Positions 48,458 to 56,934 of a stretch of 64,000 nt of DNA are shown here, in pieces; the stretch's first letter is position 1; each line of letters opens with the position of its first letter. This stretch comes from Pseudomonas bharatica CSV86 (lineage in GTDB: Bacteria > Pseudomonadota > Gammaproteobacteria > Pseudomonadales > Pseudomonadaceae). A model generated the notes under the pieces. That model made no database searches and had not been told where the DNA came from. It saw only the letters and a list, made by a program, of their open reading frames with translations. The stretch lies in assembly GCF_000319305.2 (NCBI RefSeq), contig NZ_AMWJ02000001.1, positions 2,581,001 to 2,645,000 of the forward strand. The letters run 5' to 3'. The position numbers were made by a program, and so were the translations under genes.

Positions 48458-49366
48458 ATGTTCACCAGACCGACCACAGCGCTGCTCGCGCTGTGCCTTA
48501 GCAGCAGCGCCATGGCCGTGGAAAACGGTTCGCCCACCACACCCAATGGTGTCTACGACTTCGGCGCCGGCTTCACGCCACCACCCACTCCGACAGGCAC
48601 CTTCGGCCTGCGTACCGCCTTCTACTCCGCCAATCGCCTGAAGGATGGCGACGGCCACAAGGCACCCGTGGACTTCTCCATCGACGTGCTGTCGATCGGG
48701 GCCTTCTACGGACGCATGACCGAGCATGAACTGTTCGGCGCCCGCTACGGCTTCGCCGCCGTAATGCCGTTCTTCAGCATGAGCGCCTCGCTGGACGTAC
48801 CGACGCCTTTCGGCACCTTGTCCCGGGACGCACGGGTATTCCGCCAGGCCGACGCCCAGTTGATTCCGCTGATCCTGCAATGGACCCCGGCGCCGAACCT
48901 GGGCATCAACGCGCAACTGCAGATCCAGGCGCCGACGGGCGACTACGACAAGGATCGCTTGGTCTCCCCGGGCCTTAACCACTGGACCTTCTCGCCGATC
49001 CTCAATGCCACCTGGATCAGCCCGACCGGCCTGGAGCTGTCGTCGAGCTTCGAGGTGGACATCAACACCCGCAACCACGCGACCGACTACCGCAACGGCG
49101 TCGAGTACCGTCATGAGTTCGCTGTCGGTCAGCACGTCGGCCCCTGGACCCTGGGCATCGGCGGCTACTACTACCGCCAGTTGAGCGACGACGAGGCGCC
49201 AAATCTCACCGGTGGCAACCGCGCCCGGGTGCTGGCCGTGGGGCCGGCAATCGGGTGGTTCAAGCCGGGGATGCCGCCGGTCTGGCTGCATGCCTACAAG
49301 GAATTCGACGCGGTCAACCGCGCCGAGGGGTACACCGTCGCCCTGCGCTTCGCCCACAGTTTCTGA
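48458..49366 (+). CDS. SphA/MetA-like outer-membrane channel (Phenol_MetA_deg family)
   Basis: 302 residues from ATG 48458 with signal peptide MFTRPTTALLALCLSSSAMA. Beta-barrel pattern with conserved NGVYDFGAGFTPPPTPTG, QIQAPTGDYDKDRLVSPGLNHW and a C-terminal RFAHSF ending in Phe, as for outer-membrane proteins. Family members sit in aromatic, phenol or amine catabolic operons and are thought to aid substrate entry. The MFS gene follows ten bases later. Confidence 0.8.
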   Translation: MFTRPTTALLALCLSSSAMAVENGSPTTPNGVYDFGAGFTPPPTPTGTFGLRTAFYSANRLKDGDGHKAPVDFSIDVLSIGAFYGRMTEHELFGARYGFAAVMPFFSMSASLDVPTPFGTLSRDARVFRQADAQLIPLILQWTPAPNLGINAQLQIQAPTGDYDKDRLVSPGLNHWTFSPILNATWISPTGLELSSSFEVDINTRNHATDYRNGVEYRHEFAVGQHVGPWTLGIGGYYYRQLSDDEAPNLTGGNRARVLAVGPAIGWFKPGMPPVWLHAYKEFDAVNRAEGYTVALRFAHSF

Positions 49367-49376
49367 GGATCCGACC

Positions 49377-50558
49377 ATGCATGCACACATCCCCCGGGTG
49401 GGCCGCGAAGGCACCGTACTGGTACTTGGCAGCAGCCTGACGATCATGGGCGCGGTGATGGTCGCGCCGATCCTGCCACGGCTGGCGGCCGAATTCGGGC
49501 CGGTCACGGCCCATGCCGAAGCCCTGGTTCCGCTGGCAATCACCGGCCCGGCGCTGGCCATCGCCCTGTGCGCGCCTTTGGCCGGCTGGATTGCCGACCG
49601 GGTCGGGCGCAAAGCCCTGTTGATCGTCGCCACCGTGCTCTATGCATTGTTCGGCGTCTTGCCGGCGCTGCTTGACGACCTGCCTTCCATCGTCGCCAGC
49701 CGCCTGCTGTTCGGGTGTGCCGAGGCGGCGATCATGACCTGCTGCGCCGCCTTGATCGCCGATTACTGGAAGGGTGAACAGCGCCTGCGCGTGATCAACT
49801 ACCAGGTGGTCAGCATCGGCCTGGTCGGCGCGCTGTTCTTCGTGATCGGCGGCGCGGCGGGCGAGCATGGCTGGCGCACGCCCTTCTATCTCTACCTGCT
49901 GCCGCTGCTGCTGGTCCCGGCGATGCTGCGCTGGTTGTGGGAGCCGCAGCGACAGGCGCACGCCGGGCCGGACGATCCGGCGCGCAGCGCCATCCCCAGC
50001 ATAGCCCTGGGCTACCTGCTGATCTTTTTCGGCATGGCGCTGAACTTCATCGTACCGGTGCAGGCACCAGCCTTGCTGGTGAGCATCGGCGTCAACTCCA
50101 GCACCCTGATCGGCCTGGCTGCCGGGCTGGGGCTGCTGGCCAGCCTGGCCGGTTCGCTGCTGTGGCCGCTGGTGCGCAGCTACCTGGGCATTCGCGGCGG
50201 CAATGCCCTGCTACTCGTCCTGCTGGCCGCCGGCCTGTGGTGGCTGGGCGCTGCACGCAGTTACGCCGACGTGCTCTGGGCCGTGCTGATCCACGGGGTC
50301 GGTGCTGGCCTGCTGGTGCCCAATGCCATGGCGCCGGTAATGAACGCCCTCAGCGCCCGAGCCCGGGGCCGCGGCCTTGGCGGCTTCACCGCCTGCCTTT
50401 ATCTGGGCCAGTTCGCCAGTCCGCTGCTGGTCATGGCCCTCGGTGCCGATCTGCGCGGCGCCCTTCACTGGCTGGCCTTCGCCAGTCTTGCCGGCGCCCT
50501 GGCCTGGGGCCTTGGCGCAACCCTGACCCGCTCCGACGCTTCCTCAACTGCCCAATGA
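49377..50558 (+). CDS. MFS transporter
   Basis: 393 residues, twelve predicted membrane segments. MFS loop motif GWIADRVGRKALLI between TM2 and TM3; central loop EPQRQAHAGPDDPAR. Start at ATG 49377 (MHAHIPRVGREGTV). Between the MetA-like channel and the amidase, so it probably imports the substrate across the inner membrane. Substrate unknown. Confidence 0.85.
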   Translation: MHAHIPRVGREGTVLVLGSSLTIMGAVMVAPILPRLAAEFGPVTAHAEALVPLAITGPALAIALCAPLAGWIADRVGRKALLIVATVLYALFGVLPALLDDLPSIVASRLLFGCAEAAIMTCCAALIADYWKGEQRLRVINYQVVSIGLVGALFFVIGGAAGEHGWRTPFYLYLLPLLLVPAMLRWLWEPQRQAHAGPDDPARSAIPSIALGYLLIFFGMALNFIVPVQAPALLVSIGVNSSTLIGLAAGLGLLASLAGSLLWPLVRSYLGIRGGNALLLVLLAAGLWWLGAARSYADVLWAVLIHGVGAGLLVPNAMAPVMNALSARARGRGLGGFTACLYLGQFASPLLVMALGADLRGALHWLAFASLAGALAWGLGATLTRSDASSTAQ

Positions 50559-50571
50559 TCCGGACATCACC

Positions 50572-52020
50572 ATGCACGACATTCAAGCCCTGATGGACCA
50601 ACACGACGCCACCGGCCTGGCCGGTCTGATCCATGATCGAGAGATCAGCCGCGAGGAACTGCTGGAGGCTGCCATAGCCCGCCTCGAACAGGTCGAACCG
50701 CAACTCAACGCTGTCGCCGAAAGGCTCTATGACAGCGCCCGCTGCGCAGCCCCCGTGGACGGAGCGTTCTCTGGCGTGCCGACCCTGGTCAAGGACCTGT
50801 TCTCGCCCCTGCGCGAGGCGCGGATGAGCAACGGCTCCCTGGCGCTGGGCGAAGCGCGCCCGGGTCTCGACGATGCGCTGGTCGGCCGCCTGCGCGAGGC
50901 CGGTTGCCAGTTTATCGGGACCAGCACCTCGCCAGAGTTCGGCACGTCCTACACCACCGAATCGACCCGTTTCGGCGCCACCCGCAATCCGTGGGATACC
51001 CGGCGCAGCGCCGGCGGCTCCAGTGGCGGTGCGGCAGCGCTGGTCGCGGCGCGGGTGGTGCCCTTCGCCCATGGCAACGATGGCGGCGGCTCGTTGCGCG
51101 TGCCGGCCTCCTGCTGCGGCGTGTTCGGGCTCAAGCCCAGTCGCGGGCGCATGCCCAGCGGTCCGCTGGTGGGTGAAGGCTGGGCCGGGATGGGCACACC
51201 CCATGCGATCACCCTGTCGGTGCGCGACAGCGCCGCCTTGCTGGATATCACCGCCGGCGCGGATCTCGGCGCGCCTTATGCCGCGCCCTGGCAGGACATG
51301 CCCTTCGTCGACACCCTGCACCAGCCGCTGCGGCCGTTGCGCATCGCCCTGGTGGAGCACCTGGCACCCTGGACCAGCAGCCCGCAAGCCCTGGCGGCGG
51401 TACGGCATGCCGCGCGCTTGTGCGAATCACTCGGCCATAGGGTCGAACCGGCGCAGTTGCCGGTGCAGCCCCTGGCGTTTCTCGACCAGGTGTTCGATGT
51501 GATCGGGGCCAGTACCCGCAGCTATGTCGACCTGCTGGGTGAGCTGCGCGGCCGGCCCGTGGCGCTGGAAGAACTGGAGCCGCGAACGCGGATCATCCTG
51601 CGGGAAAAAGGCGGGATCAGTGGTGCGCAGTATTCGGCGGCGGTGGCAGGGATTCATGCGCTGGGGCGGCAGCTTGCCGGCTTTCTGCAGGACTACGACC
51701 TGATCCTGACGCCGACCTTGACCCGCGAGCCGCCGCTGATCGGCAGTCTCGACCGCTTCGACGACAGCCTCGATCTCGCCATCTTGATCGATGACTTCCA
51801 CAGCTATTCGCCGTTCACCGCGCTGTTCAATGCCAGCGGCCAGCCGGCGATGTCGGTGCCGCTGTACTGGACGCCGGAAGGATTGCCGATCGGGGCGCAT
51901 TTTGCCGGGCGCTTTGCCGAGGAAGGGACATTGCTGGGGCTGGCGGCGCAGCTGGAGCGTGTACAGCCGTGGCGTGACAGGGTACCGCTGGTCAACGCCC
52001 GGGAGATTGCAGGCTGGTAA
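50572..52020 (+). CDS. Amidase-signature hydrolase
   Basis: 482 residues, amidase signature family. Ser-cisSer-Lys triad: Lys in GVPTLVKDLFSP, cis-Ser in SAGGSSGGAAALVA, nucleophile Ser in NDGGGSLRVPASCCG. Hydrolyses a carboxamide to acid and ammonia. Last gene of the AraC-MetA-MFS-amidase set, 13 bases after MFS. Substrate unknown; no downstream acid-degrading gene is linked. Confidence 0.88.
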   Translation: MHDIQALMDQHDATGLAGLIHDREISREELLEAAIARLEQVEPQLNAVAERLYDSARCAAPVDGAFSGVPTLVKDLFSPLREARMSNGSLALGEARPGLDDALVGRLREAGCQFIGTSTSPEFGTSYTTESTRFGATRNPWDTRRSAGGSSGGAAALVAARVVPFAHGNDGGGSLRVPASCCGVFGLKPSRGRMPSGPLVGEGWAGMGTPHAITLSVRDSAALLDITAGADLGAPYAAPWQDMPFVDTLHQPLRPLRIALVEHLAPWTSSPQALAAVRHAARLCESLGHRVEPAQLPVQPLAFLDQVFDVIGASTRSYVDLLGELRGRPVALEELEPRTRIILREKGGISGAQYSAAVAGIHALGRQLAGFLQDYDLILTPTLTREPPLIGSLDRFDDSLDLAILIDDFHSYSPFTALFNASGQPAMSVPLYWTPEGLPIGAHFAGRFAEEGTLLGLAAQLERVQPWRDRVPLVNAREIAGW

Positions 52021-52071
52021 CGAGGATGGGCAATCACTACCATCGCGGGCCTGTTCCTTGAGTCCGCATCC

Positions 52072-53259
52072 ATGCACTTCACCTCAAGCACCCGCAAGAA
52101 CCTTGCCCGCTGGCTGCTGCGCGTTGTCGCCGACCGCAGCCTGCCCCGGCGCGAGATGCGCCAGCCCTTGCACATCGTGGTTCCGCGCTGGGATGCCAAG
52201 CTGGGCGATGCCATCGTCTCGTCGTTCTTCTTCCGCGAGGCACGCAAGCTGGGGGCACGTGTCACGGTGCTGACGGTGGCGGAACTGGTGGATCTGCACC
52301 GCATCGATCTCGGCGTCGAGCGAGTCATCACGATAGAGGCAAAGCCCTCGCTCAGGCGACTTGTGGCCCTGGCGCGGGAACTCGGCCCCGTGGATGCCCT
52401 TGTGCACCTGGTCGAACGTATCCAGCCGGCGGAGCTGCTGTTCATCCGCCTGCTGCAACCGGTCCGGGTCTACTCGCTGGATGACCCGCTGCGTTGCGTC
52501 AACCGCAAGCTGGGTAGCGCCACTGCGCAGTTGCCGGTAGCCGAGCGTTTCGCCCGGGTCCTGGCCGACCTGGGTGCTTGCGGGATCGACCGGCGCTACG
52601 TCGTGCCGCTGCCAAAGCGGCCGGTTGATGACGGTAGTGTGCGGGTGTTGTTCAATCCCTATGCCAGCCGTGCAGACAAGAGCCTCGGCTTCGACAGGGC
52701 GCTGGCGCTGGCACGAGCCCTGGCCGACGCCTGGCCGGACGTTGCCATCGGCATCCTGTGCAGTCCGCAAACCCGTACCGAGGCGGCGCGGTTGGCTGAT
52801 GCCGTCGCGTGCTGCAGGGTACGGGCAATGATCGAACTCGATACCCCGCAGCTTGTCGCCGGCGCGATCCAGCAGGCGCTCGCAGTCGTGAGCGTCGATA
52901 CTGCGATCGTGCACATTGCGGTGGGCCTGCAGGTGCCGCTGGTGGCGATCTATCCGTTGACGGGAGATGCCTTCAATCCGTGGTTGCCACCCGGGTCGCC
53001 TTTGGTCCGGGTGGTCTTCAGCCGCCAGGACCCCGGACATTACCAGCGTAGCGGACGCAAGGACATGAATGCGTTCAGCGATGCCGAGGTACTCGGCAGC
53101 CTAGCTGCGATAATGCCCCAGGTGACCATTACCCCAGCCCCTCGCTCTCTCCCAACCAATAACCACGGTCCTTCTCGATATGCAGGAACAACCGGGCCAG
53201 CAGGGTCCCGCCATCGAGAAACTCCTCCACTGACTGCTCCTTCACCGCCGTGCGCTTGA
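52072..53259 (+). CDS. Family 9 glycosyltransferase (LPS heptosyltransferase-like)
   Basis: 395 residues. GT9 features: N-terminal RWDAKLGDAIVSSFFFREARKLGA and the nucleotide-sugar loop VVSVDTAIVHIAVGLQVPLVAIYP. The family transfers heptose or similar sugars onto lipid A-core or other glycans. The last ~44 residues are low-complexity and overlap the convergent GT32-like gene by 131 bases; the real end may be near 53,120 and the overrun an indel artefact. The gene is separate from the minus-strand cluster but lies directly against it. Confidence 0.7.
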   Translation: MHFTSSTRKNLARWLLRVVADRSLPRREMRQPLHIVVPRWDAKLGDAIVSSFFFREARKLGARVTVLTVAELVDLHRIDLGVERVITIEAKPSLRRLVALARELGPVDALVHLVERIQPAELLFIRLLQPVRVYSLDDPLRCVNRKLGSATAQLPVAERFARVLADLGACGIDRRYVVPLPKRPVDDGSVRVLFNPYASRADKSLGFDRALALARALADAWPDVAIGILCSPQTRTEAARLADAVACCRVRAMIELDTPQLVAGAIQQALAVVSVDTAIVHIAVGLQVPLVAIYPLTGDAFNPWLPPGSPLVRVVFSRQDPGHYQRSGRKDMNAFSDAEVLGSLAAIMPQVTITPAPRSLPTNNHGPSRYAGTTGPAGSRHRETPPLTAPSPPCA

Positions 53260-53899
53260 ACCAGGTGTTGTAAAGCTTGAGCGCACTCACATCCCGGCGC
53301 AGGAAGTCTTCCACGGCGATGTCCGTGCGCCGCATTACTTCGCACCCGGCGAAGTTGTACAGCGGCCGGTATCCCGGATCGAACAGGCTTGCAGGAATCG
53401 GCACCAGCGCCTGCGGATGCCGGGCAACGATGTCCTTGATCCCGCCCGGATTGCCCCAGGCGTGGACCTGCCGCGCCAGCCCGGCACCCAGCGCCTCGGC
53501 CAGCAGCGGATTGCCCGGTCGCGCAGCGAACAGGCATTCGCTGTGCCAGTGCAGGCGCCTGCCCAGGCCGCGAGGGAACAAAACCGGGGTGGGATCGCGC
53601 AACAGCAGGCTGTCGGCATCGATCCACACACCACCGTGTTCATGCACATAAGCCATGCGGATGAAGTCGCTTTTCGCCACGATGGCCTCGATGCCCTTGT
53701 CCATGCTGAAGGCCAGCGGCTCGAAGCTCCAGGTGCGAGACAGGATCGCCGGGTCGACCCGTTGCTGAACGCTGTCCGGGTTCAGCAAGGTGAAGCGCTC
53801 GCCCAACGCGCGTCGAAGGGACACCAGGGCCAGCGCGATCCACGGCGGCATGCACTGCCCGACGGCTGTTTCCCAATAGCTGACGTAGTTCAACGACAT
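53129..53899 (-). CDS. GT32-like glycosyltransferase (DXD sugar-transfer domain)
   Basis: 256 residues from ATG 53899 (MSLNYVSYWET), overlapping the previous gene by 10 bases. The GT32-type signature is present: AYVHEHGGVWIDADSLLLRD with a DAD metal motif. N-terminal part resembles capsular or mannosyl-transferases. Last gene of the eight-gene minus-strand cluster. Acceptor unknown; the context with rSAM, PHP and PRTase-like genes suggests it sugars a small molecule or surface glycan. Confidence 0.75.
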   Translation of the reverse strand: MSLNYVSYWETAVGQCMPPWIALALVSLRRALGERFTLLNPDSVQQRVDPAILSRTWSFEPLAFSMDKGIEAIVAKSDFIRMAYVHEHGGVWIDADSLLLRDPTPVLFPRGLGRRLHWHSECLFAARPGNPLLAEALGAGLARQVHAWGNPGGIKDIVARHPQALVPIPASLFDPGYRPLYNFAGCEVMRRTDIAVEDFLRRDVSALKLYNTWFKRTAVKEQSVEEFLDGGTLLARLFLHIEKDRGYWLGESEGLG

Positions 53900-55005
53900 G
53901 ACATGCCGTTGGCGTCCAACGCGCCCGCTTCGGTGAGATAGTGCCGCAGCAACAGCAACGATGGCCGGCACTCGGCCTGGCGCAGGAACTCGTTGCCCAG
54001 CGCGGACTTGTACAGGCGCAGCCAGGCGCCAACCGGCACCCTTGGCAGGAACGCCGGCAACTGCGGGTAGTTGCTGGCCGAGAACAGCAAGCGCAGGGTG
54101 CGCAGGATCGGCTGGTAGTCCGGGTTGCCCAGCAGGCGGGCCAGGTTGTCATCCAGGCAACGGCTGATGACCTGCATGTTCAGGCGCTCCTCGACGGTGG
54201 CGTCGCGCAGGGCGACACGCGGGTCGATGGCCACCGGGTACAGCGCCTGGAAAGAGCGGGCGCCGGCCAGCAGGGATTCGCGCAGGACCTTGTCGGCGGT
54301 CGAGCCCGTCACCAGTACATCGTCGCCGAAGATCACATGCACCCCGCTCCAGCGGTAGAAATTCTCCGCCGGGATCACATGGTCCTGCACCAGGTTGACC
54401 CGCTCGCGCTCCTCGGTGCTCAGGCTCGCGTAGTTCTCGCAGGGCGGCGCGATGCGCGGCAACTTGACGTTGATCACGGTGGGCAAGTCCCGGTGCGCCA
54501 ACTGCAGGTTGATCTCCTCCACCACCAGGTCGTAGAGCACGTTGGCCGTGGACGGCACATTGCGCCAGCCGGTGGTCATCAACACCACGTTTTCATCCTC
54601 GGCCCGTGCCTGGTGGAACAGCCGTGACCAATGCGAGCCAGGGTCGTCAAGCTGCTGCGTCAGGTAGTCGATCAGCAGGTCGGCCAAGTGGCGGATATCG
54701 GCCAGGCTGCCGTACTTGGCACGGCTGTAGATGGCCGCCAGCGGCGCCGCATCCTCGCCGCTGGCCATGTGCCGGAAGCCACCCGCGCTATCAGGACCCA
54801 GGTAGTTCAGGGCATGGCCGCCGAACACCGCGACATAGCCGTCCATATCGATCAGGCCCTGCTCCAGCAAGTCGCTGGCGAAGGCCCGCAAGCCGCCATT
54901 GACATCATGCGGGCTGGGCCAGACCAGGGCTTCTTCGTAACGCGCCAGTTTTTCGCGGGCTGGCGCGGCTGCGAAGGTTTTCCAGTCGTTTACGGGATGA
55001 GTCAC
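53890..55005 (-). CDS. PRTase-like protein of unknown function
   Basis: 371 residues from GTG 55005 in a GTGA overlap with the PHP gene. A phosphoribosyltransferase-like PRPP loop is seen at residues ~228-236 (DDVLVTGST) after VHVIFG, preceded by ENVVLMTTGWRNVPSTANVL. The N- and C-terminal regions are not recognised. PRTases use PRPP to make nucleosides or nucleotides; the exact family here was not identified. Coupled to PHP and GT32-like genes. Confidence 0.6.
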   Translation of the reverse strand: MTHPVNDWKTFAAAPAREKLARYEEALVWPSPHDVNGGLRAFASDLLEQGLIDMDGYVAVFGGHALNYLGPDSAGGFRHMASGEDAAPLAAIYSRAKYGSLADIRHLADLLIDYLTQQLDDPGSHWSRLFHQARAEDENVVLMTTGWRNVPSTANVLYDLVVEEINLQLAHRDLPTVINVKLPRIAPPCENYASLSTEERERVNLVQDHVIPAENFYRWSGVHVIFGDDVLVTGSTADKVLRESLLAGARSFQALYPVAIDPRVALRDATVEERLNMQVISRCLDDNLARLLGNPDYQPILRTLRLLFSASNYPQLPAFLPRVPVGAWLRLYKSALGNEFLRQAECRPSLLLLRHYLTEAGALDANGMSCR

Positions 55006-55856
55006 AGGACAGTCCTTGTTCCGGTGGCAGGCGCCGGGTTGAAAAAATCCAGGGGCAGGTCGATGCGTCGCCGCCCTTCGAAATAACAGACGCGCTCCAG
55101 CCCCAGGGGCCGCAGTTCATCCAGCAATGGGCGGATACCAGCCCCGGCGTCTGCCGGATCATGGGCATCGGAGCCAATGGTGAAGGCTGCGCCGCTGGCA
55201 ATCAGTTGCGGTAGGATCCCACGTGACGGGTAGTTCCACACACCCTGCACCTCCGTGCTCGAACCCGGCGCCAGGCTGGACTTGCGCAGGCCCGAGGCAT
55301 TCAGCTCATAGGCCACGCCATGCCTGGCGAACAGCGGCAGCAACGGCTCCATGCGGCGCTGCACCTCGTCCTCGGGCACTGCACGCAGAAGCGTGTCGGC
55401 ATGCCCCACGGCATCGAATAGCCCGCATTCCAGCAGCTCGTGCAAGTGCGCGAAATAGCGGTCGAGAAAGGCCTTGCCGGCCAGCCGTGGCAATTCCCAG
55501 ACCTTGGCCAAAGGCTCTCCGGGCAACTCGACGTAGTGGATCGAGCCGATGGCGAAGTCCAGGTCGTAGCGATCCAGCAGGCCGCGGTTATAGGCCTGCG
55601 CACCCGGCATATGGTCGAACTCCAGGCCGCGCAGGATGCGGATCTGCCCCTGGTAAGCCTGGCGCGCCCGCTCGATATCGGCGAAATAGCGGTCCAGTTC
55701 GGACTCCAGCAAGCGGTTGTCGCGGTCAACCGTGAACGGCGCATGGTCGGTGATGGTAAGGATCTTCACCCCGGCAGCAATGGAGGCGCGCACCAGTTCA
55801 TCCACGGTGCCCACGGCGTGCTTGGAGTAGAACGTGTGGCTATGGGAGTCGATCAT
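55002..55856 (-). CDS. PHP-domain phosphoesterase (histidinol-phosphatase-like)
   Basis: 284 residues from ATG 55856. All PHP metal ligands are present: HSH in MIDSHSHTFYS, TDHAPF, the Glu in LEFDHMP, GSIHY, GHAD and GSDAHDPADAG. Trinuclear-metal phosphoesterases of this class remove phosphate from small molecules such as histidinol phosphate. Starts in an ATGA overlap with the radical SAM gene. No his genes are nearby, so its role is probably in the local pathway. Confidence 0.8.
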   Translation of the reverse strand: MIDSHSHTFYSKHAVGTVDELVRASIAAGVKILTITDHAPFTVDRDNRLLESELDRYFADIERARQAYQGQIRILRGLEFDHMPGAQAYNRGLLDRYDLDFAIGSIHYVELPGEPLAKVWELPRLAGKAFLDRYFAHLHELLECGLFDAVGHADTLLRAVPEDEVQRRMEPLLPLFARHGVAYELNASGLRKSSLAPGSSTEVQGVWNYPSRGILPQLIASGAAFTIGSDAHDPADAGAGIRPLLDELRPLGLERVCYFEGRRRIDLPLDFFNPAPATGTRTVL

Positions 55857-56881
55857 GCGGGCACCATGCGTTCCAGAAGGCCATCGTAGTGGGCCAGCTC
55901 CCTCACCAGCCAGTACGGGTTGTTCGCCTTGCGCAGGATGGCGTGTACCGGTTCCAGACCGTCGAGCCGCGCCAGCAGTTCCTTCAGCGGCTGGCTGTAC
56001 AGCGCCCGGACCAATGGCGTTTCGCGGATATGGGTGGCCAGGTGCTCCCAGCGGATCCGGTCGAAATGGATATTGCCCAGGCGCTGGTGCTCGATGCCAT
56101 ACAGGTACACATCGCCGTTGGGCTTCACCGTCAGGTCCATGCCGTTGGCCTGGGGCGGCGGATTGAGGCTGCCGAGGGTGAAGCGCTTGTTGACCTTGGC
56201 CTCGATGGCCTCGATGTAGCCGTGCAGGTCCAGGTAACCGGGCGGCGTGTCCGCCGCTGGATGGACCAGGTTCTTGTAGTCGATGCCGAAACGCAGCTCG
56301 CCAACCTGCAGCACATCCTCCAGCTCGTTGCGCGAAACCACGGTTGCCTCGAGCCCCCAGCGGGCCAGCTCGTCCACCAGGAAGTCGCGGGTGAAGCGGC
56401 GATCGGTGTCGATCGAGCGGAACGAAAAGCTCAGTCCGGCCGGCTGCTGCTTGCGCAGGTAATCGAGGCTGAAACCATGGGCCCGCCATTTGACCTGGGC
56501 GATGTGGTGGCTGTCCGAGCTGAGGCGGATATTGCAAGTGTCGCCGTTGCCGACCACGATGCGATTGGTAGTGTCGTAGAACGCCGCCATCCTGTCGTGG
56601 GGGAAGAAGCCGCTGGTGATGAATTCGAAGGCTTTGCCGCCCTCGGAAAGTTCGAGGATCTCGTGGAAGACCCGGGCGTTGTTCAATGGCTCGCCCTCGC
56701 CGCTGATGGAGATGCGCTTGACCTCGGGCGCATTGATCAACGCCGCAAGGTTGCTCCGGGCCAGGGTCGACAACTCCATGCTCATGCCCGATCTGTGCTT
56801 GTCGGCATACATGCAGAAAGCGCAGCCAATCCCGCAAATCTGGGTGATATCGATGTACAGCAGGTGTCCTTGCAGATCCAT
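55853..56881 (-). CDS. Radical SAM enzyme
   Basis: 342 residues from ATG 56881 (MDLQGHLLYIDITQ). Canonical CxxxCxxC cluster motif at Cys16, Cys20 and Cys23 (CGIGCAFC) and a GE-type motif in SISGEGEPL. A partial C-terminal region without obvious SPASM cysteines. An upstream TTG (56941) overlapping the previous gene is an alternative start. Generates a 5'-deoxyadenosyl radical; substrate unknown. Coupled to the PHP gene (ATGA). Confidence 0.8.
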   Translation of the reverse strand: MDLQGHLLYIDITQICGIGCAFCMYADKHRSGMSMELSTLARSNLAALINAPEVKRISISGEGEPLNNARVFHEILELSEGGKAFEFITSGFFPHDRMAAFYDTTNRIVVGNGDTCNIRLSSDSHHIAQVKWRAHGFSLDYLRKQQPAGLSFSFRSIDTDRRFTRDFLVDELARWGLEATVVSRNELEDVLQVGELRFGIDYKNLVHPAADTPPGYLDLHGYIEAIEAKVNKRFTLGSLNPPPQANGMDLTVKPNGDVYLYGIEHQRLGNIHFDRIRWEHLATHIRETPLVRALYSQPLKELLARLDGLEPVHAILRKANNPYWLVRELAHYDGLLERMVPA

Positions 56882-56934
56882 CTTGTCTGACTCGTTAGGG
56901 CCTGCGGCTGGCGCAGGCGGGATGATGAGGGAAT

